Below are positions 1-8,104 of a stretch of DNA of 43,490 nt, one piece after another. The stretch spans positions 1 through 43,490 of the forward strand of contig CAJTVY010000030.1 in assembly GCA_910579925.1 (NCBI GenBank), in the 5' to 3' direction. This DNA is from an uncultured Dorea sp. (GTDB taxonomy: Bacteria; Bacillota; Clostridia; Lachnospirales; Lachnospiraceae). The translations under genes were made by a program, and so were the position numbers. Within the stretch, counting starts at the first letter, position 1. Each line of letters opens with the position of its first letter. Under the pieces are notes generated by a model that saw only the letters and a program-made list of their open reading frames with translations, made no database searches and had not been told where the DNA came from.

Positions 1-2
1 TA

Positions 3-419
3 CCGATTCATTTTGGTGTCCCGGGGATGAAGCTTGGGCTTGCGAATCTGGTGATTGTGGTCGCATTATATAAGATGAAGATCCGGGATGCGTTTTTTCT
101 GTCTGTGGTGCGGGTTCTTCTGTCGGGCTTTCTGTTCGGGAATTATTTCAGTATTATATACAGTCTGGCAGGCGCCCTTCTCAGTCTTTCGGTGATGACC
201 GTGTTAAAGCGGACGGATAGTTTCAGTGTGATGGGGGTAAGTATTGCGGGGGGAGTGTCCCATAATATAGGGCAGCTTCTCGTGGCTATGCTGGTGGTGG
301 AGACCTTAAGCATTATGTATTATGTTTCCGTGCTTCTGGTAGCAGGACTTGTGACGGGACTTCTGATCGGAATCGGGGCAGATGAGATGCTAAAGAGGCT
401 TAAGAATCTCGAGATGTAA
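3..419 (+). CDS. Gx transporter / heptaprenyl diphosphate synthase component I family protein, 5'-truncated
   Basis: The frame is already open at the window edge: in-frame codons run upstream of the first ATG at 27, so the real start lies outside. About 138 residues remain. They are strongly hydrophobic with at least four membrane segments and a short basic tail. The stretch PGMKLGLANLVIVVALY at the left edge is typical of the Gx transporter family, which is often labelled heptaprenyl diphosphate synthase component I and resembles small-molecule transporter S components. The substrate is unknown. It ends 49 bases before ruvA on the same strand and may share its transcript. The family call is from memory of the motif; the function is not established. 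Confidence 0.75.
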   Translation, partial: PIHFGVPGMKLGLANLVIVVALYKMKIRDAFFLSVVRVLLSGFLFGNYFSIIYSLAGALLSLSVMTVLKRTDSFSVMGVSIAGGVSHNIGQLLVAMLVVETLSIMYYVSVLLVAGLVTGLLIGIGADEMLKRLKNLEM

Positions 420-468
420 GGAGCGGTTAAAGTTTGCGGGGAGAAGATGAAGGAGAGGGAGGAAAAGC

Positions 469-1080
469 ATGATTTCATATTTAAGAGGTACGCTTGCGGC
501 GTTTGAAGAAGATAAGATCATCATTGATGTGGGAGGCGTTGGCTACGGGGTCTATGTGTCTGGTCAGACGATGGATCGCCTTCCCTCAGTGGGAAATGAA
601 GTGAAGATTCATACTTATCTGAATGTGAAGGAAGATGCCATGCAGCTTTATGGGTTCCTATCCAGAGACGATCTGGGGATGTTCAGGCTTCTGATCGGGG
701 TGAATGGAATCGGCCCCAAGGGAGGTCTTGGGGTTTTGTCGGCGTTAAGTCCCGATGATCTTAGGTTTGCGGTTCTGGCGGGGGATGTCAAGGCCATCTG
801 TGCTGCTCCTGGAATTGGGAAGAAGACGGCGGAAAAGCTGATTCTTGAACTAAGAGATAAGATGAAGCTGGAGGATGCGCTGGATCACATTGCTTCTGAG
901 CCGGAAGGTGTGATACAGCCAGGGACGCACGGCCGGGTACAGAGCGAGGCCATCCAGGCGCTGGTGGCGCTTGGGTATGGCAACACGGAGGCATTACGGG
1001 CGGTGAAGATGGTGGAAGAGGTTGAGTCCATGGAAGTGGAGGACGTATTAAAGCAGGCATTGAAAAATATGTCTCTGTGA
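469..1080 (+). CDS. ruvA: Holliday junction branch migration protein RuvA
   Basis: RuvA binds the four-way Holliday junction as a tetramer and loads the RuvB motor during recombination and fork repair in the cytoplasm. The 203 residues match the usual length. The N-terminal OB-fold domain covers about residues 1-62, with the family opening MISYLRGTL. Two helix-hairpin-helix motifs follow: GVNGIGPKGG near 77-86 and APGIGKKTAEKL near 113-124. The C-terminal RuvB-binding domain (about 155-203) is separated by a flexible linker. A good ribosome site (GGGAGG) lies just upstream of the ATG. ruvB starts 33 bases downstream, the usual ruvAB operon. Confidence 0.97.
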   Translation: MISYLRGTLAAFEEDKIIIDVGGVGYGVYVSGQTMDRLPSVGNEVKIHTYLNVKEDAMQLYGFLSRDDLGMFRLLIGVNGIGPKGGLGVLSALSPDDLRFAVLAGDVKAICAAPGIGKKTAEKLILELRDKMKLEDALDHIASEPEGVIQPGTHGRVQSEAIQALVALGYGNTEALRAVKMVEEVESMEVEDVLKQALKNMSL

Positions 1081-1113
1081 AGCATGCAATCATAACGAGG
1101 GTGAGACAGGGTA

Positions 1114-2121
1114 ATGAGCAGACGAATTATAACAACGGACAATCTGGAAGAGGATGTTAAGATTGAGAATCATCTGCGTCCGCAGATGCTGGCAGATTAT
1201 ATCGGACAGGCGAAGGCGAAAGAGACACTGAAGATTTATATCGAGGCGGCAAAGGCCCGGAAAGAGCCTTTGGATCATGTGCTGTTCTATGGGCCGCCGG
1301 GACTTGGAAAGACGACGCTGGCGGGGATTATTGCCAATGAGATGAACGTAAATCTTAAAATTACATCCGGACCCGCAATTGAAAAGCCGGGAGAGATGGC
1401 GGCGATTCTGAATAATCTTCAGGAAGGGGACGTGCTGTTTGTAGATGAGATTCACCGGCTGAACCGGCAGGTAGAAGAGGTTCTCTATCCGGCTATGGAG
1501 GATTATGCCATTGATATTATGATCGGAAAAGGGGCGAACGCAAGGTCGATCCGGCTGGATCTTCCGAAATTCACGCTGGTTGGCGCCACCACCAGGGCCG
1601 GAATGCTGACAGCGCCATTAAGGGACCGTTTCGGCGTGATGAACCGGATGGAGTTCTATACGGTGGAGGAATTGAAAACCATTCTTCTTCGGTCGGCCAG
1701 GGTGCTGGAGGTAAGAATTGACGAGAAGGGCGCGGATGCGCTTGCAAGGCGTTCACGGGGGACTCCCAGGCTTGCCAACAGGCTTCTGAAGCGTGTGCGG
1801 GATTTTGCACAGGTGAAATACGAGGGAGACATTACGGAGGAAGTGGCGAATTATGCGCTGGATCTTTTGGACGTGGACAAGGCAGGGCTTGACCAGTCTG
1901 ACAGAAGGATTCTGCTGGTGATGATTGAGAAGTTTCTGGGGGGACCGGTGGGGCTTGACACGCTTGCCGCCGCTATCGGTGAGGATGCCGGAACCATTGA
2001 GGATGTCTATGAACCCTACCTTTTAATGAATGGATTTATCCAGCGGACGCCAAGAGGGCGGATTGTCACAGACAACGCATACCGCCATCTTGGAATTTCC
2101 CACGAAATTATCGAAAAATAG
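1114..2121 (+). CDS. ruvB: Holliday junction DNA helicase RuvB
   Basis: This is the AAA+ ATPase motor of the RuvAB branch migration complex. The 335 residues are full length. Walker A GPPGLGKTT is at 60-68, Walker B VDEIH at 110-114, sensor 1 GATTR at 157-161, and the arginine-finger region APLRDRFG at 167-174. The C-terminal winged-helix domain contains the familiar PRGRIVT segment. It follows ruvA by 33 bases and is very likely cotranscribed. No terminator is visible after it; a separate promoter for zapA lies immediately downstream. Confidence 0.98.
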   Translation: MSRRIITTDNLEEDVKIENHLRPQMLADYIGQAKAKETLKIYIEAAKARKEPLDHVLFYGPPGLGKTTLAGIIANEMNVNLKITSGPAIEKPGEMAAILNNLQEGDVLFVDEIHRLNRQVEEVLYPAMEDYAIDIMIGKGANARSIRLDLPKFTLVGATTRAGMLTAPLRDRFGVMNRMEFYTVEELKTILLRSARVLEVRIDEKGADALARRSRGTPRLANRLLKRVRDFAQVKYEGDITEEVANYALDLLDVDKAGLDQSDRRILLVMIEKFLGGPVGLDTLAAAIGEDAGTIEDVYEPYLLMNGFIQRTPRGRIVTDNAYRHLGISHEIIEK

Positions 2122-2150
2122 TTGGTTTTTGGAGAAGTATCGTTTATAAT
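2122..2150 (+). promoter_or_regulatory. Sigma-A-type promoter for zapA
   Basis: TTGGTT (2122-2127), 17-base spacer, perfect TATAAT (2145-2150). It begins directly after the ruvB stop codon and would give a leader of about 60 bases before zapA. That leader contains a hairpin belonging to the dispersed repeat seen again near 23.5 kb. Confidence 0.7.
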
Positions 2151-2163
2151 AGAGTGAGAGATT

Positions 2164-2197
2164 CAGAAAACTGTTGCTGGCAGCTTTTCTGCATACT
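2164..2197 (+). repeat. Degenerate copy of a dispersed hairpin repeat in the zapA leader
   Basis: Bases 2177-2197 match, with one mismatch in 21, the reverse complement of the 43-bp tandem repeat unit at 23495-23580. The shared flank CAGAAAAC (2164-2171) adds to the match. In this copy CAGAAAACTG (2164-2173) can pair with CAG plus TTTTCTG (2181-2183 and 2185-2191) with a single bulged C, giving a 10-bp hairpin in the 5' untranslated region of zapA. Confidence 0.6.
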
Positions 2198-2220
2198 AAG
2201 GAATTTCGAGGAGGCTTCTA

Positions 2221-2634
2221 ATGGCATCATCAAAAAACTTTACGGAAGTATTAATAGGGGGCAAGGTATTTACCTTGAGCGGTTTTGAAAGTGAAGACTA
2301 TCTGCAGAAAGTATCGACCTATCTGAACCATAAGATTGAGGAGTGTAGTAATAGTGACGGATACCGGAAGCAGAGCTCCGATACCAGAAGCATTTTGTTG
2401 GCGCTGAATATTGCGGATGATTATTTCAAGGCAAAGAAGCAGGGCGGCGCATTGGAAAGCGATATAGAGGCAAAGGATAAAGAGATGTATGATCTGAAGC
2501 ATGAGCTGATTTCGGTTCAGATCAAACTCGAGAATGCGGAAAAATCTATGGACAAGCTCAAGGAAGAGAATAAGGAATTTCAGATGAAGATTGTCCAGCT
2601 GGAAACGGAGATAAAAAATAATCGTAAGAAATAG
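2221..2634 (+). CDS. zapA: Cell division protein ZapA
   Basis: ZapA promotes bundling of FtsZ protofilaments and stabilises the Z-ring. The 137 residues show the ZapA head (about 1-80, with the opening TEVLIGGKVFTLSG and a repeated pattern of SYLNHKI-like helices) followed by a charged coiled coil (about 80-137). The tail is longer than in Gram-negative ZapA, which is normal for clostridial versions. The start is supported by GAGGAGG ahead of the ATG. It has its own promoter after ruvB and an intrinsic terminator overlapping its stop codon, so it looks like a single-gene unit. Placement before a U32 protein is common in this family of bacteria. Confidence 0.9.
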   Translation: MASSKNFTEVLIGGKVFTLSGFESEDYLQKVSTYLNHKIEECSNSDGYRKQSSDTRSILLALNIADDYFKAKKQGGALESDIEAKDKEMYDLKHELISVQIKLENAEKSMDKLKEENKEFQMKIVQLETEIKNNRKK

Positions 2635-2658
2635 GCTGTCTTTTGACAGCCTTTTTTA
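2633..2658 (+). terminator. Rho-independent terminator after zapA
   Basis: AGGCTGTC (2633-2640) pairs with GACAGCCT (2645-2652) around a TTTT loop and is followed by a T run (2652-2657). The stem begins within the zapA stop codon. Confidence 0.85.
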
Positions 2659-2710
2659 AGGGAATGCCAGAGTGAAACGTAAGTTGCAGAGCGGTTTTAA
2701 GGGAGGATGT

Positions 2711-4900
2711 ATGACAGGGAGACAGAAGTGGGAGAGTCCGTCGGATTCTGAATTATTCAATATTGAAGGCAGGCGGGATAAGGAAAGAAGGATTGAGATT
2801 CTCGCTCCCGCAGGCTCGCAGGAAAGTCTGAGGGCGGCCGTCTGCGCAGGGGCTGATGCGGTCTATATCGGCGGAACCAGGTTCGGGGCGAGAGCATATG
2901 CGAAGAATCTGAATGAGGACGAGATGCTTGAGGCGATTGATTATGTACATATCCATGGGAGACGCATTTACCTGACGGTGAATACGCTGCTTAAAGATTC
3001 CGAGATCCAGGGACTTTATGAATATCTTCTGCCTTATTATCTGCGGGGACTTGACGGCGTGATCGTCCAGGATATCGGAGTGTTGGAATATCTTCGCAGA
3101 TATCTGCCGGAACTCCCTGTCCATGCAAGTACCCAGATGACGATTACAGGGGCGGCAGGGACGGAGTTTCTGAAGAAACAGGGGGTCGTGCGCGTGGTGC
3201 CGGCAAGGGAACTGTCCCTTGAAGAGATCCGCCGGATGAAAGAACAGACGGGAATGGAGATCGAGTGTTTTGTACACGGCGCTCTTTGCTACTGCTATTC
3301 GGGACAGTGTCTGTTAAGCAGCATGATCGGCGGCAGGAGCGGCAACCGGGGGCAGTGTGCCCAGCCATGCCGCCTTCCCTGGCAGATAGAGGGAAATAAG
3401 CCTGGGGATCTAATGAGCCTTAAGGATCTGTGTACCATTGACATGCTTCCGGAACTGATTGAGGCGGGTATTGATTCCTTTAAGATTGAGGGCAGGATGA
3501 AGCAGCCGGATTATGTTTATACGGTGGCGGGCATTTACCGGAAGTATACAGACCTGTATCTTACAAAGGGCAAAGGGCATTATAAAGTGGAGGAAGATGA
3601 CCGCAGAAGGCTCTACGGAGCCTATCAGCGCAGGGGATATTCGGAAGGATATTACCATCGGCACAACGGGAAAGATATGGTTTCATTCCGGCGTCTGCAG
3701 GGAGAGAAAGAAGAATCAGCCCTCCAGGACTATAAAATAAAAGAAAAAATTAATGGTAATTTAATACTTTTTGCAGGAAAGCGTGCTAAACTGGTATTGG
3801 AATACGAGGACTGCCGGGTAGAGTGTGAAGGTGAGAGAGTTGCTCCCGCCTTGCGTCAGCCTCTGGATGCCTGTAGGGTAGAAAAACAGATGCAAAAGAC
3901 CGGCAGTACACCATTCCAGTTCCAACAGTTTCAGGTAGAGATGGACGGGGAGGTCTTTCTGCCGGTACAGGCGTTAAACGAACTGCGAAGAGAAGGGCTT
4001 CGCAGGCTTTCGGAGGCAGTTCTTGAACGATACCGGCGCAAAGAGCCGGCAAAGAAGGAAGAGTCCGGGGCGTGTCTAAAGGAAAAGAGCGGCAGGCCGT
4101 ATCTGTCCTGTGCCGTCTGGTCTTTCAGTCAGTTGAAGGCCGCAGCAGAACAGGAAGGAATATCCGTTATATATATAGACGATGAAATCGGATTTCAGGT
4201 TAAAGTCACCCAATATCTGGCAGTCAGAAGAAGGGGGAAACGGTACTTTCTTATCATGCCGTATATTTTCCGTATGGAAGATACAAAAAGCTGGGAGAAC
4301 CGGTATTCTGAGATGACGAAGGCCTATGACGGCGTGCTGATCCGCAACTGGGAGAGTTATCAGTGGCTTTGCCGCCATGGTTATAAGAAAGAGATCTGCC
4401 TTGACGCCAACCTGTATGTATTCAACAGATATGGCAAGACTTTTATAAGGAGGCAGGGGATCCAGAAGTATACGGCTCCTGTGGAACTGAACTTCGGGGA
4501 ACTAAAAGAACTTGACGTCCGGGGGGCGGCGGTGCCGGTCTATGGATATCAGCCGGTCATGGTGACGGCGAACTGTATCAGGAAGACGGCAGATAAGTGC
4601 CGAAAAGAAGAGAAGACTTACGACCTGCGAGACAGATATCAGAAGAAATTTACGGTGAGGTGCTGCTGCCGGTACTGCTATAATGTGATATATAACAGCG
4701 CTCCTTTGTTCCTTGCAGATAAGGCAGAGGATATCCAGGAACTTATGCCGGGAGAACTGCGGCTTGATTTTACCGTTGAGACGAAGGAGCAGATGCAGAA
4801 AATCATGAAGATCTATACGGATGCGTTCAATCGCTGCCAGAATGCAGAAAAACCCCGGACAGAGTATACAAGAGGGCATTTTAAAAGGGGAGTAAAGTAG
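2711..4900 (+). CDS. U32 family peptidase-like protein with DUF3656 (RlhA/TrhP-type RNA hydroxylation factor)
   Basis: Annotated as a U32 peptidase, but family members such as RlhA and TrhP act in hydroxylation of 23S rRNA or tRNA, so an RNA-modifying role is more likely than proteolysis. The N-terminal barrel opens with EILAPAGSQESLRAAV and AGADAVYIGG. The U32 signature is clear: ECFVHGALCYCYSGQCL, then RSGNRGQCAQPCR, with the cysteines that may hold an iron-sulfur cluster. A long C-terminal DUF3656-like region follows, with another Cys cluster (RCCCRYC). The frame extends to a GTG at 2672, but the ATG at 2711 has GGGAGG just ahead and lies after the zapA terminator, so 729 residues is preferred. 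The substrate is unknown. Confidence 0.85.
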   Translation: MTGRQKWESPSDSELFNIEGRRDKERRIEILAPAGSQESLRAAVCAGADAVYIGGTRFGARAYAKNLNEDEMLEAIDYVHIHGRRIYLTVNTLLKDSEIQGLYEYLLPYYLRGLDGVIVQDIGVLEYLRRYLPELPVHASTQMTITGAAGTEFLKKQGVVRVVPARELSLEEIRRMKEQTGMEIECFVHGALCYCYSGQCLLSSMIGGRSGNRGQCAQPCRLPWQIEGNKPGDLMSLKDLCTIDMLPELIEAGIDSFKIEGRMKQPDYVYTVAGIYRKYTDLYLTKGKGHYKVEEDDRRRLYGAYQRRGYSEGYYHRHNGKDMVSFRRLQGEKEESALQDYKIKEKINGNLILFAGKRAKLVLEYEDCRVECEGERVAPALRQPLDACRVEKQMQKTGSTPFQFQQFQVEMDGEVFLPVQALNELRREGLRRLSEAVLERYRRKEPAKKEESGACLKEKSGRPYLSCAVWSFSQLKAAAEQEGISVIYIDDEIGFQVKVTQYLAVRRRGKRYFLIMPYIFRMEDTKSWENRYSEMTKAYDGVLIRNWESYQWLCRHGYKKEICLDANLYVFNRYGKTFIRRQGIQKYTAPVELNFGELKELDVRGAAVPVYGYQPVMVTANCIRKTADKCRKEEKTYDLRDRYQKKFTVRCCCRYCYNVIYNSAPLFLADKAEDIQELMPGELRLDFTVETKEQMQKIMKIYTDAFNRCQNAEKPRTEYTRGHFKRGVK

Positions 4901-4908
4901 GTGAAGAC

Positions 4909-6381
4909 TTGGTAAATATTATTGTTGAATTATCGAAATATCTGATGATCGTGCTGATCACGATGTATACATATCTGTGTTTCAGTATTTTCGGGTACAG
5001 TGATCCTGACAGGCAGAGAAGCATGTTAAGGAGGCAGAACGTCCTGATGTTCATGATCCATATCATCGCATTCATGGTGATGTATCTGGAAAAGGAGGAT
5101 ATCAAGATTCTTGCGTTTTATGTGATACAGGTGATACTGTTTATCATAACCATAACACTGTATACGAATATTTATCCCAGATCCTCCAGGCTGGTGGTAA
5201 ATAATATGTGTATGCTGCTGTGTATTGGCATGATTATCCTTGCAAGGCTGAATTACGAGAAAGCGGTGAAGCAGTATGTTATTGCGGCCGGGGCAATTGC
5301 GGTGAGCATGGCGGTTCCGGTCATTATCCGCAAGTTCAAGAAGCTTTCGGAGTGGAGGAACCTGTATGCCATTGCCGGGATTGCGTCTCTGGCGGTGGTT
5401 GTGGTTGTGGGCCGGGTGTCCTACGGGGCAAAGCTTGGCTTTACGATTGGAGGAATCAGTATTCAGCCGTCAGAGCTGGTGAAGATTATTTTTGTGTTTT
5501 TCGTGGCCTCCAGTTTTAAGATGTCGCTGGAATTTAAGAACATTGTGATTACGACGGCGCTTGCTGCCTTCCACGTGCTGATTCTTGTGGTATCAAAGGA
5601 TCTGGGAGCGGCGCTGATTATTTTTGTGGTATATCTGGCTATGCTCTACGTGGCAACCCATCAGTTCCTTTATGTTGCCGCCGGACTCGGCGCAGGTAGC
5701 GTGGCGTCGGTAGGCGCCTATTTCCTGTTTAACCATGTGCGGACCAGGGTGGAGGCCTGGCGGGATCCTTTTGCGGTCTACGATAACGGAGGATACCAGG
5801 TTGCACAGTCTCTGTTCGCCATCGGAACAGGAGGATGGTTCGGCATGGGGCTGTTTCAGGGAATGCCGGAAAAGATACCGGTTGCGGACGAGGATTTCAT
5901 CTTTTCTGCTATCTCGGAAGAACTTGGGCTTATCTTTGCCCTTTGTATGATTCTGATCTGTGTCAGCTGCTATGTGATGTTCCTGAATATTGCCATGCAG
6001 CTCCACAATATGTTCTACAAGATGGTGGCTCTTGGGCTTGGAACCTGTTATATTTTCCAGGCTTTTCTGAACATCGGGGGAGTGACGAAGTTCATCCCTT
6101 CTACAGGGGTGACGCTGCCGCTGGTCAGCTATGGCGGGAGTTCGCTGCTTGGAACGCTGATTATGTTTGCGATTATTCAGGGATTATATATTGTAAGGGA
6201 AGACGAGGAAGAGGATATTGAAAGAAGGAAAAAGGAAAGGTTACGAGCAAAGAGAAGCAAAGAAGCGGATGACGGCGGAAGAAGAAAGACGAGAGATGTC
6301 CCGGAAAGAGCGAAAAGAAGCAGACCGGAAGGAACGGAAAAAAACCAGAGAAAAGCGCGCAAGGAACAAAGAGTTCGCTAG
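4909..6381 (+). CDS. SEDS-family peptidoglycan glycosyltransferase (FtsW/RodA/SpoVE)
   Basis: SEDS proteins polymerise lipid II into glycan strands at the outer face of the membrane together with a class B PBP. About ten membrane segments are visible. Family signatures are ISIQPSELVKI near 184-194, DNGGYQVAQSL near 292-302, PVADEDFIFSAISEELG at 324-340 (the acidic extracellular loop holding the presumed catalytic Asp) and PSTGVTLPLVSYGGSSLL near 397-414. The start is TTG at 4909, with AGGTGA just upstream; no ATG fits. The last 60 residues are an unusually charged Lys/Arg/Glu tail whose DNA is shared in another frame with the next gene. Division, elongation and sporulation types cannot be told apart from sequence alone. 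Confidence 0.93.
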   Translation: MVNIIVELSKYLMIVLITMYTYLCFSIFGYSDPDRQRSMLRRQNVLMFMIHIIAFMVMYLEKEDIKILAFYVIQVILFIITITLYTNIYPRSSRLVVNNMCMLLCIGMIILARLNYEKAVKQYVIAAGAIAVSMAVPVIIRKFKKLSEWRNLYAIAGIASLAVVVVVGRVSYGAKLGFTIGGISIQPSELVKIIFVFFVASSFKMSLEFKNIVITTALAAFHVLILVVSKDLGAALIIFVVYLAMLYVATHQFLYVAAGLGAGSVASVGAYFLFNHVRTRVEAWRDPFAVYDNGGYQVAQSLFAIGTGGWFGMGLFQGMPEKIPVADEDFIFSAISEELGLIFALCMILICVSCYVMFLNIAMQLHNMFYKMVALGLGTCYIFQAFLNIGGVTKFIPSTGVTLPLVSYGGSSLLGTLIMFAIIQGLYIVREDEEEDIERRKKERLRAKRSKEADDGGRRKTRDVPERAKRSRPEGTEKNQRKARKEQRVR

Positions 6382-7747
6382 GGTCACATATATTTTCATC
6401 GCACTGTTTCTGGCGATGATGGGATATATCAGCTATTTCCAGGTGACGAGAAGCAGAGAGTATATTCAGAGTCCTTATAACGCAAGGAAAGATTCTCTGG
6501 CGGACCGGGTGGTACGGGGAGATATCCTGGATCGGACCGGGAAGGTGCTGGCCAGGACGAATGTGGCCCAGGACGGAACTGAGATGCGGGAATACCCTTA
6601 TGGAAATATGTTTGCGCATACGGTGGGCTACAGTGAACACGGCAAATCGGGTCTTGAATCTGTGGAGAATTTCGAACTTCTGACATCTAACGCCTTCTTC
6701 CTGGAGAAACTGAAAAACGAGTTTCAGGACAAGAAGAACCAGGGGGACAGCGTGGTTACCACGCTGGATGCAGATCTGCAGCAGACGGCTTATCAGGCGA
6801 TGGGAGATGCGAAGGGCGCGGTTGTGGTCATGGAGCCGAGTACGGGGAAGATTCTGGTGATGCTGTCAAAGCCGGATTTTGACCCGAATAGAGTTTCAAA
6901 GGATTGGGAATACTTGAATACAGACGTAAACAGCGCGCTTCTGAACCGGGCCACTCAAGGGCAGTATGCGCCGGGTTCCACGTTCAAGGTGATTACGGCT
7001 CTGGAGTATATCAGGGAGAATCTGGGGACGGAAGGTTACAGTTATGACTGTGCAGGGGCGATTGAGCAGGACGGCACCACGATCCACTGCTTCGGCGGAC
7101 ATGTCCACGGACAGGTGTCATTTGCGGACAGTATTGCTTATTCCTGCAATACTTCTTTCTGTAATATCGGGCTTATGCTGGACGTGGGTAAGTTTAAGAA
7201 GACGTCGAAGGATCTTCTGTTTGATTCAAAGCTGCCGTCCATACTGCCTTACAGCAAGAGTAAATTTATGCTGGAATCAGGAGCGAACAGTGCGGATAAG
7301 ATGATGACCGCCATGGGGCAGGGCAAGACCCAGGTCAGTCCTTATCATCTGGCGCTGGTTACCTGCGCCATCGCGAACGGCGGAATTCTCATGGAACCTT
7401 ATCTGGTAGACTCGATTACAAACTATACCGGACAGGAAGTGGACAAGAATCTTCCGTCAGAGTATAAGACGCTGATGACAACCGCGGAAGCGGCGCAGCT
7501 TAAGCAGTATATGACGGGCGTGGTGGACTATGGAACGGCGACCGTACTGAACGGGCAGAGTTATACGGCTGCCGGAAAAACAGGGACGGCAGAGTACAGT
7601 TCTGATAAGGAAAAGGATCATTCCTGGTTTATTGGCATGACCAATGTGGATAACCCGGAACTGGTGATCAGTGTGATCATTGAGTCTTCGGACGGGGAAG
7701 GGAAGGCAGTGAATGTAGCGAAACAGGTATTTGACGCATATTACTAA
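6218..7747 (+). CDS. Class B penicillin-binding protein (transpeptidase), partner of the SEDS protein
   Basis: This protein cross-links peptidoglycan. It has a very basic cytoplasmic N-terminus, one membrane anchor near 56-75, the class B motif RGDILDRTGKVLART near 100-114, and the three transpeptidase motifs: S254-T-F-K257, S309-C-N311 and K454-T-G456. The total of 509 residues is short for a class B enzyme, and little sits between the anchor and the catalytic domain. The start is uncertain: TTG at 6218, ATG at 6269 or ATG at 6296 all fit, and all lie inside the preceding SEDS gene. The overlap is 86-164 bases and implies coupled translation of a synthase pair. The order resembles the actinobacterial rodA-pbpA pair. 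Confidence 0.92.
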   Translation: MKEGKRKGYEQREAKKRMTAEEERREMSRKERKEADRKERKKTREKRARNKEFARVTYIFIALFLAMMGYISYFQVTRSREYIQSPYNARKDSLADRVVRGDILDRTGKVLARTNVAQDGTEMREYPYGNMFAHTVGYSEHGKSGLESVENFELLTSNAFFLEKLKNEFQDKKNQGDSVVTTLDADLQQTAYQAMGDAKGAVVVMEPSTGKILVMLSKPDFDPNRVSKDWEYLNTDVNSALLNRATQGQYAPGSTFKVITALEYIRENLGTEGYSYDCAGAIEQDGTTIHCFGGHVHGQVSFADSIAYSCNTSFCNIGLMLDVGKFKKTSKDLLFDSKLPSILPYSKSKFMLESGANSADKMMTAMGQGKTQVSPYHLALVTCAIANGGILMEPYLVDSITNYTGQEVDKNLPSEYKTLMTTAEAAQLKQYMTGVVDYGTATVLNGQSYTAAGKTGTAEYSSDKEKDHSWFIGMTNVDNPELVISVIIESSDGEGKAVNVAKQVFDAYY

Positions 7748-7782
7748 TTTTTAGATATTTTTGTGTACAAGAGGGGGATAAT

Positions 7783-8103
7783 ATGAGATACTATAAATAT
7801 CTGTATCTGGCGGACGGGATTCGGAAAAAGGATAAGATTATTCAGAGGCTTGAGGATAAGAAGCTGCAGCTGAATATCCATGTCGTAACACTGGCCAGGA
7901 ATGAGAAGAATCAGTTAGAGATCTATAATTCCATGGTTTTACGGCAGCCAGATTTCCCCTATGACGACTTTTTTGTGGTCGGAATTGCAAAAGGTTATGA
8001 GGATGCGGTAGAAATGGTGGAAGAAATCGCTCAGGAAGTGTATAATAAGACAAGAGGGGCTGACATTCGTTCCTATATATTAGAGAGAGAACAGGAAGAG
8101 TAA
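7783..8103 (+). CDS. Conserved small protein of unknown function
   Basis: A 106-residue soluble protein without recognised motif, signal peptide or membrane segment. It starts MRYYKYLYLADGI and ends in an acidic tail. Mixed alpha/beta character is suggested by alternating hydrophobic stretches (LNIHVVTLA, DFFVVGIAKGY). The start has a strong AGAGGGGG site. Only one base separates its stop from DUF2953, and it follows the PBP by 35 bases, so it is probably in the same operon. The codon usage looks like its neighbours and I believe it is real; I cannot assign a function. Confidence 0.75.
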   Translation: MRYYKYLYLADGIRKKDKIIQRLEDKKLQLNIHVVTLARNEKNQLEIYNSMVLRQPDFPYDDFFVVGIAKGYEDAVEMVEEIAQEVYNKTRGADIRSYILEREQEE

Positions 8104-8104
8104 G

